In this document: positions 17,956 through 24,836 of the stretch, piece by piece
Numbering within the stretch: the stretch's first letter is position 1
Layout: every line of letters begins with the position of its first letter
From: JBJKPP01 sp046706145
GTDB lineage: Bacteria; Bacteroidota; Ignavibacteria; Ignavibacteriales; Ignavibacteriaceae
Direction of reading: 5' to 3'
DNA length: 41,592 nucleotides
NCBI GenBank assembly: GCA_046706145.1
Contig: JBJKPP010000157.1
Location: forward strand, 1 to 41,592
Program-made: the position numbers and the translations under genes
Notes under the pieces: generated by a model
Database searches by the model: none
What the model was told of the DNA's origin: nothing
The model's input: only the letters and a program-made list of their open reading frames with translations

Positions 17956-19524
17956 ATGAAAAATAGAAGGATTCTTTGGGTTGATGATGAAATAGAACTC
18001 TTGAAATCTCACATAATTTTTCTGACTGAAAAAGGATATGATGTTGATACTGTAACTAATGGTGAAGATGCTTTGAGTTCTGTAAAGGAAAAAAATTATG
18101 ATTTGATTTTTCTCGATGAAATGATGGCAGGAATGGGTGGTTTAGAAACCCTGGGACAAATAAAAGATGTAAGTCCTAGCCTGCCGGTGGTTATGGTTAC
18201 AAAGAGCGAAGAAGAAACCTTGATGAATGAAGCCATAGGGAGTAAAATATCCGATTACTTGACAAAACCGGTGAATCCGAGCCAGATATTATTAGTTTGC
18301 AAAAAAATACTTGAATCAAAAAAAATAACAAATGAACATACCGCAAAAGATTATCTGCAGGATTTCAATCAGATTTCTCAGGCGATGGTAAATAATCTTG
18401 ATTATGTGGAATGGATAGAACTCTATCTAAAATTGGTAAACTGGGAACTTGAACTGGATATGCATCCTGAAATTAATTTAAGACAAACACTTATTGATCA
18501 AAAACGGGAAGCTAATAAGGAATTCTCAAAATTTGTTGAAAAGAATTATAGAAATTGGCTTGCTGGAGGAGAGGATGCTTACACACCAGTACTTTCTAAC
18601 CAGGTAACTAACAAATATGTATTTCCAAATCTGGACGATTCAAAGTCATCTGTTTTCTATTTTGTAATTGACTGTTTAAGAATGGATCAATGGTTATTGA
18701 TGGAGAGGGAGCTTTCCGATTTGTTCGCAATAGATAAAGAATATTACTACTCCATTTTACCTACAGCAACTCCTTATGCAAGGAATGCAATATTCAGCGG
18801 TTTATATCCTTCTGAAATAGAGAAATATTACCCTAACCTATGGCAATCAGGGGACGATGACGAACGGAGCATGAATAAATATGAAAAAGAATTGCTTCAA
18901 TTGCTTATAGACAGAAAAAAAATAAAATTAAAAAATGAGTTAAAGTACATAAAAATAATTGATCCTGAGGTAGGACGTAATTTTGAACAAAATATTTTGT
19001 CCTATCAGAACACACATCTAACAGCTGTAGTGGTTAATTTTTTAGATATGATTGCTCATGGAAGATCAGATTCTGATTTGCTTAAAGAAATTGCTCCCGA
19101 TGAGCCGGCATATCGTTCATTAACCAGCAGTTGGTTTAAGCATTCATCACTTCTTGGAACATTAAAGTCGCTATCAAAAATAGATAACGTTAAAATTATT
19201 ATTACTACCGACCACGGAAGTGTCAGATCTCTAAGAGGAGCAAAAGTCCTTGGAGATAGAGAAGCCTCTACAAATTTGAGATTCAAATATGGAAGAAATC
19301 TTAAAGTAGATGAAAAACATGCTATTTATATAAAAAATAGCGAAGACTATAAACTGCCAAAACGAGGAGTTACGATTAATTATATAATAGCAAAAGAAGA
19401 TTATTATTTTGTTTATCCGACTGATTACCATAAATTTCTAACCTATTATAAAGATACCTTTCAACATGGAGGGATTTCCATGGAAGAAATGATTTTGCCA
19501 GTAATAACAATGGAGCCAAAATAA
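17956..19524 (+). CDS. porX: PorX-type response regulator with PglZ phosphodiesterase domain
   Basis: This 522-aa cytoplasmic protein starts with a receiver domain: acidic pair Asp10/Asp11, phospho-acceptor Asp54 in IFLDEMM, Thr82 and Lys104 in LTKP. There is no DNA-binding domain. After a helical linker comes a PglZ/alkaline-phosphatase-like domain with DCLRMDQ (Asp239), TATPYARN (Thr272, at the position expected for the catalytic threonine) and TTDHGS (Asp419, His420). In Porphyromonas and Flavobacterium, PorX regulates the T9SS, and its PglZ domain hydrolyses oligonucleotides. The ATG at 17956 is chosen over TTG 17953 because AGGAGA at 17945-17950 is then five bases away. Its position directly behind sprA supports a T9SS role. 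The sensor partner PorY is not in the window. Confidence 0.92.
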   Translation: MKNRRILWVDDEIELLKSHIIFLTEKGYDVDTVTNGEDALSSVKEKNYDLIFLDEMMAGMGGLETLGQIKDVSPSLPVVMVTKSEEETLMNEAIGSKISDYLTKPVNPSQILLVCKKILESKKITNEHTAKDYLQDFNQISQAMVNNLDYVEWIELYLKLVNWELELDMHPEINLRQTLIDQKREANKEFSKFVEKNYRNWLAGGEDAYTPVLSNQVTNKYVFPNLDDSKSSVFYFVIDCLRMDQWLLMERELSDLFAIDKEYYYSILPTATPYARNAIFSGLYPSEIEKYYPNLWQSGDDDERSMNKYEKELLQLLIDRKKIKLKNELKYIKIIDPEVGRNFEQNILSYQNTHLTAVVVNFLDMIAHGRSDSDLLKEIAPDEPAYRSLTSSWFKHSSLLGTLKSLSKIDNVKIIITTDHGSVRSLRGAKVLGDREASTNLRFKYGRNLKVDEKHAIYIKNSEDYKLPKRGVTINYIIAKEDYYFVYPTDYHKFLTYYKDTFQHGGISMEEMILPVITMEPK

Positions 19525-19952
19525 CTAATTACGAATTAACTGAGACGGTAAAGAATTACATAGAAACTATTTCACTTTCTGAAGAATTTTCCCATAAACT
19601 AAGAGGGTCTGAAAGGATAGTTTTAAATGGACAACTTGGGTCAGGGAAAACTTTCTTTATCAAGTCGTGTTTAAGATTCTTAGGCGTTAATAATGTTAAT
19701 AGTCCTACATTTGCTATTGTCAATGAATATCTTGGGAAATTTAAATTCTACCATTTTGATTTTTATAGAATTAACCGGATGTCGGAACTGTATGATATAG
19801 GTTATAATGATTATTTAAATGATGATGAATCTATAATTTTTATCGAGTGGGGAAACCTATTTCAGGAAATTTTGCCAAAAAAACGAATTGAAATAAATAT
19901 TGACATAATTAGTGATGACAAACGTAAATTTGAAATAAAGGCTTATGGATAA
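19521..19952 (+). CDS. tsaE: TsaE, ATPase of the tRNA t6A37 modification complex (AUA start)
   Basis: This 143-aa P-loop protein supports the TsaBD complex that makes threonylcarbamoyl-adenosine at tRNA position 37. The Walker A is NGQLGSGKT (residues 36-44). Downstream come SPTFAIVNEY, HFDFYRI and IFIEWGN, all typical TsaE signatures, and the length is normal. No ATG, GTG or TTG lies in frame between the upstream stop at 19449 and the Met in RMSEL, far past the P-loop. The natural start is ATA at 19521, which overlaps the porX stop as ATAA, exactly where an ATGA junction would be expected. ATT 19569 is possible but would remove 16 residues. The gene is easily missed because of its start codon. 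It ends 8 nt inside tsaB. Confidence 0.88.
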   Translation: MTNYELTETVKNYIETISLSEEFSHKLRGSERIVLNGQLGSGKTFFIKSCLRFLGVNNVNSPTFAIVNEYLGKFKFYHFDFYRINRMSELYDIGYNDYLNDDESIIFIEWGNLFQEILPKKRIEINIDIISDDKRKFEIKAYG

Positions 19953-20616
19953 ACCTGTACTTTCTATAGAAACATCACAAAGCGTCTGCAGCACATGCCT
20001 GTATTATTCAAATAATAAATTTTATGAAACGAATTTTAACTTAAGGCATTCTCATGCAGAAGTGTTGTTCGAAAACCTTGATTATGTATTTAATTCTGCA
20101 AAGACAACGCTTGATTCTTGTGACGGTATTGCAATTTCAACTGGCCCAGGCTCCTTTACAGGTTTAAGAATTGGTATGGCAGCTGTAAAAGGCATGGCTC
20201 TTGCATCTAAATTAAAAATCTTCGTCGTTCCCACTTTTGAAGCATTAGCTTTTCAAATAAGTAACCTCCTGCCGGATCACACAGAATTTATGATAATGAA
20301 CAGGGTAAACCAGGAAGAGGTGTATTCTCAAAAATTTAGAATAGTTGCTAATAGTTACGAAACAGTAAATGATTTACAAATATTAAAATATGAAGATATA
20401 AATTTGACAAAACAAACCACTTTGATTTTTGGAAACGCATTATTACATTCTAATGATAAATTATTAAATATTAAGAATTCGATTTTTTCTCCATCTGCAA
20501 GATTTGTTGCAGAGTGGAGTAGAATATATGGTCAACAACACGTTCTCGATGAATTTGATTATTTGGAACCTATGTATTTTAAAAACTTTGTTGTTAAGAG
20601 GAAAAACAATGTATAA
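19945..20616 (+). CDS. tsaB: TsaB, t6A tRNA modification complex scaffold subunit
   Basis: The 223-aa protein has an ASKHA-fold N-terminal half with LSIETS at the start and the TsaB hallmark STGPGSFTGLRIG near residue 70, followed by GMALA. TsaB pairs with TsaD and TsaE to transfer threonylcarbamate to A37 of ANN-decoding tRNAs in the cytoplasm. Its ATG lies within the last codons of tsaE (8-nt overlap), and its stop lies within the next gene (8-nt overlap), indicating co-translation. TsaD and TsaC are not in the window. Confidence 0.93.
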   Translation: MDKPVLSIETSQSVCSTCLYYSNNKFYETNFNLRHSHAEVLFENLDYVFNSAKTTLDSCDGIAISTGPGSFTGLRIGMAAVKGMALASKLKIFVVPTFEALAFQISNLLPDHTEFMIMNRVNQEEVYSQKFRIVANSYETVNDLQILKYEDINLTKQTTLIFGNALLHSNDKLLNIKNSIFSPSARFVAEWSRIYGQQHVLDEFDYLEPMYFKNFVVKRKNNV

Positions 20617-21331
20617 GACAATTTTATTGGTTCTGTTTAGTTTTTCATTAGCATTTCCTCAATCCAAGTCTCCCGAAATTCTTGTTACTCCCAGTCAATA
20701 TAATTTCAGTTATGTGCTTCAAGGTTCATCGGTTCTACATTATTTTACGATTTTCAATAAAGGAAATGATACCTTAAAAATTAAAGACGTTAGGCCATCA
20801 TGTAAATGTACAACTGTGTATATGCCAACTGCTTTTATTTCTCCGGGAGACTCTGCTAAACTGGAAGTTGCTTTTGATTCAAGAGGATATTGGGGTATGC
20901 AGGAAAAGTCAGTATATATACTTTCAAACGATCCTAATAACTCAGTGGTTGAGATAAAATATGCAGCATATGTTGTCAAGAAATTGCCAACTTCACCCGA
21001 CACTAGCGTGATGCCGTCAATTCAATTCAGTGAACTAACACATGATTTTGGAAAGATAAAAGAAGGAGCTGTGGTTAGCTGGAATTTCCCGTTCAAGAAT
21101 GTTGGAAAATCGTATCTAAAAATTACTGACATACAAACTTCTTGCGGTTGTACTGCGGCAGTGCCAAATAGCAGAAATGTTGCACCTGACGATTCCGGAA
21201 TAATAAAAGTTGAATTTGATTCGCATTATAAGCAAGGACAATTGACCCGATTGATAAATGTTTCATCCAACGATCCTAAACATCCTTCGGTTGTACTAAA
21301 AATTTATGCTGATGTAGAAAAAGGAACATAA
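20609..21331 (+). CDS. Exported DUF1573 protein with two tandem domains
   Basis: From the ATG at 20609 this is a 240-aa protein with a clear signal peptide (MYKTILLVLFSFSLAFPQ). Two DUF1573 immunoglobulin-like repeats follow. The first contains LKIKDVRPSCKCT, then SPGDSAKLEVAFDS; the second contains LKITDIQTSCGCT and PDDSGIIKVEFDS. Each repeat has the closely spaced Cys-x-Cys pair typical of the family, probably a periplasmic disulfide or metal site. The function is not established. A longer reading from TTG 20504 would add 35 residues and bury the signal peptide, so it is rejected; GAGGA sits just before the chosen ATG. It lies between tsaB (8-nt overlap) and accD (1-nt gap). Confidence 0.85.
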   Translation: MYKTILLVLFSFSLAFPQSKSPEILVTPSQYNFSYVLQGSSVLHYFTIFNKGNDTLKIKDVRPSCKCTTVYMPTAFISPGDSAKLEVAFDSRGYWGMQEKSVYILSNDPNNSVVEIKYAAYVVKKLPTSPDTSVMPSIQFSELTHDFGKIKEGAVVSWNFPFKNVGKSYLKITDIQTSCGCTAAVPNSRNVAPDDSGIIKVEFDSHYKQGQLTRLINVSSNDPKHPSVVLKIYADVEKGT

Positions 21332-21332
21332 G

Positions 21333-22172
21333 ATGGCTTGGTTTACAAGATCAAAACAAAATATTTCACCAGATTCACAAAAAAAGGATCTCCCCGATGG
21401 CTTGTGGGAAAAGTGCCCTGATTGCGGTGAAATAATTCACAAAAAACAATTGGAAACAAATTTATGGACTTGCCTGAAGTGCGGCTATCATTTCAGGGTT
21501 GGCAGCAGCGAATATATAGAGATACTGCTGGATGATGGTTCCTTCAAAGAGATGGATAAGAAAATGAAATCAGCTGATCCGCTGGATTTTGAAGATACCA
21601 AGAAATATAAAGAAAGAATAAATGAAACGATAAAAAAACTTAATTTTAATGATGCAATCAGAACCGGAGTAGGAAAAATAAATGACAAAGAAGTTGCCTT
21701 TGGGTGTATGGACTTTAAGTTTATTGGTGGAAGTATGGGATCAGTTGTTGGCGAAAAAGTAGCAAGGTTAATTGACAAAGCTTATAAGAGCAAAATTCCA
21801 CTGATCATTATTTCCGCAAGCGGGGGAGCTCGAATGATGGAAGGAGCTTTTTCATTAATGCAGTTAGCAAAAACAAGCTCCCGTTTAACTAAACTGGCGG
21901 AAGCAAAGATTCCATATATTTCAATTCTCACAGACCCTACAACGGGCGGTACGACAGCAAGTTATGCAATGCTGGGAGATATAAACATTGCTGAACCTAA
22001 AGCCCTTATTGGTTTTGCAGGCCCAAGAGTAATCAAACAGACAATAGGAAAAGATTTACCGGAAGGTTTCCAGAAATCAGAATTCCTTATGGAACACGGA
22101 TTTGTTGATATTGTAGTGCCCAGAAAGGAATTAAAAATGACAGTCTATAATATTCTTTCATTACTGGATTGA
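21333..22172 (+). CDS. accD: Acetyl-CoA carboxylase carboxyltransferase subunit beta
   Basis: AccD forms the carboxyltransferase with AccA and makes malonyl-CoA for fatty-acid synthesis. The 279-aa protein has the N-terminal Cys4 zinc ribbon (Cys28, Cys31, Cys47, Cys50; CPDCGE and CLKCGYHF). The crotonase-like domain follows, with FKFIGGSMGSVVGEK, SASGGARMMEGAFSLMQ and DPTTGGTTASYAMLGD. All key parts are intact. It follows the DUF1573 gene by one base and precedes panC by four. The biotin ligase that activates the carboxylase carrier (birA) is encoded nearby on the opposite strand. Confidence 0.97.
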   Translation: MAWFTRSKQNISPDSQKKDLPDGLWEKCPDCGEIIHKKQLETNLWTCLKCGYHFRVGSSEYIEILLDDGSFKEMDKKMKSADPLDFEDTKKYKERINETIKKLNFNDAIRTGVGKINDKEVAFGCMDFKFIGGSMGSVVGEKVARLIDKAYKSKIPLIIISASGGARMMEGAFSLMQLAKTSSRLTKLAEAKIPYISILTDPTTGGTTASYAMLGDINIAEPKALIGFAGPRVIKQTIGKDLPEGFQKSEFLMEHGFVDIVVPRKELKMTVYNILSLLD

Positions 22173-22176
22173 GAAA

Positions 22177-23034
22177 ATAATAAAAGTAGTAAAGACAATA
22201 AAAGAAATCCATAAGATCGTAGAGCAATTACGACAGGATAAAAAAACTATTGGTCTTGTTCCTACAATGGGATTTTTACACGAGGGTCATCTTTCCCTTG
22301 TCAAAAAATCTAAAGAAAAAGCCGACACTACAATTGTTTCGATATTTGTAAATCCTACCCAATTTGGACCTGATGAAGATTTTGATAAATACCCGCGAAA
22401 TTTGAAAAAAGATCAGCAGTTACTTGAAAAAGAAAAAGTAGATTTCATTTTCTATCCTTCAGCAGATGAAATTTATAATAAAAATTATCAAACATACGTT
22501 GAAGTAAGAAAATTGACCGGCAAATATGAAGGGGAATTTAGGCCAACTCATTTTATTGGGGTTACAACAATTGTCAATATACTTTTTAATTGTGTAAAAC
22601 CGCACTATGCTTTTTTAGGTCAGAAGGATGCACAACAAGTTGTTGTAATTCAAAGGATGGTAAGCGACCTTAAGATAGATGTAGATATTGTTGTTTGCCC
22701 TATTGTAAGAGAAAATGATGGGTTGGCGATGAGTTCTCGGAATGTTTATTTGTCTCATAAAGAAAGGCAAGATGCACTTGTACTTTACCAATCGTTGCTC
22801 CTTGGAAAACAAATGATTAGTAAAGGAGAAAAAGACAGCGAAAAGATTTTATTGAAAATGAGTGAACATATCTACTCAGTTGATACTTCCAACCTTGATT
22901 ATGTTAAGATAGTAGACGAGAGCGACTTTGAAGAAGAAAAAATATTAAAGAGTAACAAAAAATATTATTTACTTATCGCATGCAAAATAGGGAAGACAAG
23001 ACTTATTGATAATATGATGGTAAGGGTTAAATAG
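22177..23034 (+). CDS. panC: Pantothenate synthetase (AUA start)
   Basis: PanC condenses pantoate and beta-alanine with ATP. The nucleotidyltransferase core includes VPTMGFLHEGHLSLV (HxGH-type motif), FVNPTQFGPDEDFDKYPR, FLGQKDAQQV and the MSSRN (KMSKS-like) segment. A start at the only ATG, 22267, would begin inside the first conserved motif and drop about 30 residues. The upstream frame reads KVVKTIKEIHKIV...KTIGLVPT, exactly what PanC N-termini look like, and it is open back to a TGA at 22138 with no NTG codon. ATA at 22177 (or the next ATA, 22180) is therefore the likely start, giving 284-285 aa, a normal length. It lies four bases after accD. The 3' end overlaps convergent coaX by 8 nt. 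Confidence 0.92.
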   Translation: MIKVVKTIKEIHKIVEQLRQDKKTIGLVPTMGFLHEGHLSLVKKSKEKADTTIVSIFVNPTQFGPDEDFDKYPRNLKKDQQLLEKEKVDFIFYPSADEIYNKNYQTYVEVRKLTGKYEGEFRPTHFIGVTTIVNILFNCVKPHYAFLGQKDAQQVVVIQRMVSDLKIDVDIVVCPIVRENDGLAMSSRNVYLSHKERQDALVLYQSLLLGKQMISKGEKDSEKILLKMSEHIYSVDTSNLDYVKIVDESDFEEEKILKSNKKYYLLIACKIGKTRLIDNMMVRVK

Positions 23035-23791
23035 AATTCCTTCCTAAAACATTCTTGATTCCATAATTAACTAAAGCTTTTTCATAGATGAAATCAAATT
23101 TCAAATATGGAATTATTAGCTTTGCTCCGCCGCCGGTAACGTAAATGATAATATTCTTCGCTTTTTTATCTTCATTAAGATGTCTTATAGTCTTTTCGAT
23201 GAGCCCTACTGTTGAATTAACAATGCCACTTGATATTGAGCTGTTGGTTGAAGTTCCTATGATTCCTTTATAATCACCAATGTTTGCCACTGGTAACTGT
23301 GCAGTGTTCTTACCTAGGCTATTAAACATGGTATCCACACCAGGTGAAATAATTCCCCCAATAAAATTATTTGGATAATTTAGGAGGTTGAGAGTAGTAG
23401 CTGTTCCTAAGTCTATTGCGAGTATGGTAGATTTTTCGGAAAACCGTTTCTCATTCTCAGGGTTCTTTGAAAGAAAAAGTGCTCCTTCTATGGCACAAAT
23501 TCTATCCAAGCCTAATGTATTAGGAGTTTCGTAAAGTATTTTGATGTTATAGCTTGAGTTTCTTTTGATTTCTAATGTATCAGTGCCGTATTCAGTTTTA
23601 ATAAATTGTTTTAGGAGTGTTGACTTTTCGGGGACTACAGAACAAAGATAAAATGCGTCTTCTTCGTTATGGTTAATAATATATTTTGATAATTCTTTTA
23701 CCTCATGAAATGCTTCAAAAACTAATAATTTATTATTATCAAAAGTAGCTAACTTAATAAAAGAATTTCCTACATCTAAAGTGTAAATCAT
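23027..23791 (-). CDS. coaX: Type III pantothenate kinase
   Basis: CoaX phosphorylates pantothenate, the first committed step to CoA, and so acts directly on the product of the facing panC. The 254-aa protein shows the ASKHA phosphate loop DVGNSFIK at its N-terminus, NTLGLDRICAIEGA, AIDLGTATTLN and GGIISPGVDTM. The late GGGAK segment of the family is also present. It lies two bases downstream of birA on the same strand. The two convergent genes share their last 8 bases (23027-23034), which leaves no room for an intergenic terminator. Confidence 0.95.
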   Translation of the reverse strand: MIYTLDVGNSFIKLATFDNNKLLVFEAFHEVKELSKYIINHNEEDAFYLCSVVPEKSTLLKQFIKTEYGTDTLEIKRNSSYNIKILYETPNTLGLDRICAIEGALFLSKNPENEKRFSEKSTILAIDLGTATTLNLLNYPNNFIGGIISPGVDTMFNSLGKNTAQLPVANIGDYKGIIGTSTNSSISSGIVNSTVGLIEKTIRHLNEDKKAKNIIIYVTGGGAKLIIPYLKFDFIYEKALVNYGIKNVLGRNSI

Positions 23792-23793
23792 AT

Positions 23794-24570
23794 CTAATTA
23801 ATTCCACTTACATCGCCATATTGAATTCGCTCATGCTTGTCGCCAATTTTCAAGATAAGATAGCCATTGTTATCTATATCCTCAAAAATGCCAAATAATT
23901 TTTCGTTGTCATCACTTACTTCTATTCTGTCCCCGATCATTGAGCAATTTTGTCTCCATTCCCCAACTATGTAACCAGGTTTGGTAAGCACTGTCTCTAG
24001 ATTCTCTTCCAAATTATTTAGTATTTCTGCTAAAAGTCTCTCCCTATCTATATTTTGTTTGGCTTCAAGTTTTAAGGATGTTGGTTCTAGATTATATTCT
24101 CCAGGAAAATTAACTTGGTTAACGTTTAATCCAATACCTATTACCAATTTATCAATAGAACTTCCTCTCGATGTGGACTCAAGTAAAATACCAGAAACCT
24201 TCTTTTTGTTAATAAGAACATCGTTGGGCCATTTCAAATCCGTTTCAAGTTGGTATAATTTGTTTATAGAACTTGCCACAGAAAGACAAGAAGCTAAATT
24301 TATTAATGTGATGTTCTTTTGGAAAAATCTTTTTTCTATTAGTAAGACAGAAAATGTAATATTCAATCCTTTGCTGCTTACCCAAACTCTATTTTTTCTC
24401 CCATGGCCTTGGTTTTGTTTTTCCGCAAAAAGAACTGTCCCATTTTTCGAACTAAAATCCTTATCGTTTAGCAAAAGAGTATTAGTCGAGTCAACTTCTT
24501 CACAATAGATAAAGTTTCTACCAATATATTCTGTACTAAGTTTAATATCAAAATTTTCAATGCTTAACAA
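23794..24570 (-). CDS. birA: Biotin--[acetyl-CoA-carboxylase] ligase, short form without HTH
   Basis: BirA activates biotin with ATP and attaches it to the biotin carrier of acetyl-CoA carboxylase. The 258-aa protein has the ligase domain with GHGRKNRVW (residues 55-63), KWPNDVL (113-119), KVSGILLE and VIGIGLNVN, and a C-terminal SH3-like domain ending GDKHERIQYGDVSGI. There is no N-terminal DNA-binding domain, so it is a class I enzyme and not a repressor. The start codon is TTG, supported by AAAGGA seven or so bases upstream on the minus strand. It is followed after two bases by coaX. Nearby accD and panC/coaX give a coherent acetyl-CoA/CoA neighbourhood. Confidence 0.94.
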   Translation of the reverse strand: MLSIENFDIKLSTEYIGRNFIYCEEVDSTNTLLLNDKDFSSKNGTVLFAEKQNQGHGRKNRVWVSSKGLNITFSVLLIEKRFFQKNITLINLASCLSVASSINKLYQLETDLKWPNDVLINKKKVSGILLESTSRGSSIDKLVIGIGLNVNQVNFPGEYNLEPTSLKLEAKQNIDRERLLAEILNNLEENLETVLTKPGYIVGEWRQNCSMIGDRIEVSDDNEKLFGIFEDIDNNGYLILKIGDKHERIQYGDVSGIN

Positions 24571-24836
24571 CTTGCTATCCTTTTAAAAGTTGTCTAAATA
24601 CTGTCAAATTACCATTATTTGCGACAAAAGTAGCCATAAGTGTCATTTTAACAAAATATAAAAAATCTAAAGCATTATCATAAGTTATTATAATACAATA
24701 ATATAAGTAGATATTAAAAATATGGTACGATTGATGATGCCATAAAATATTAATTATCTTAATTTATATCCATTTTAATACTTATATATAAGAAACATAC
24801 AATAAAAAACATTTAAATTAAAAGGAGTAATACATA
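24571..24836. promoter_or_regulatory. Divergent intergenic region between birA and dnaK
   Basis: This is 266 bp of very AT-rich DNA that must carry the promoters for birA (minus) and dnaK (plus). AAGGAG at 24822-24827 is the dnaK ribosome binding site, 9-10 bases before its ATG. I found no CIRCE inverted repeat (TTAGCACTC type), so HrcA control of dnaK is not supported. No clear TAnnTTTG element was seen in front of dnaK. Confidence 0.4.

Noticed and set aside
20504..20608. Longer start (TTG 20504) for the DUF1573 protein.
   Set aside because: The added residues lie over tsaB in another frame and would mask a clear signal peptide. The ATG at 20609 has a good ribosome binding site.
23981..24508. 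175-aa plus-strand frame opposite birA.
   Set aside because: It is a shadow of birA: no family motif, Ser/Phe/Leu-rich composition typical of antisense frames, and birA is complete.
24571..24836. Possible CIRCE element upstream of dnaK.
   Set aside because: No TTAGCACTC-N9-GAGTGCTAA pattern or near match is present.
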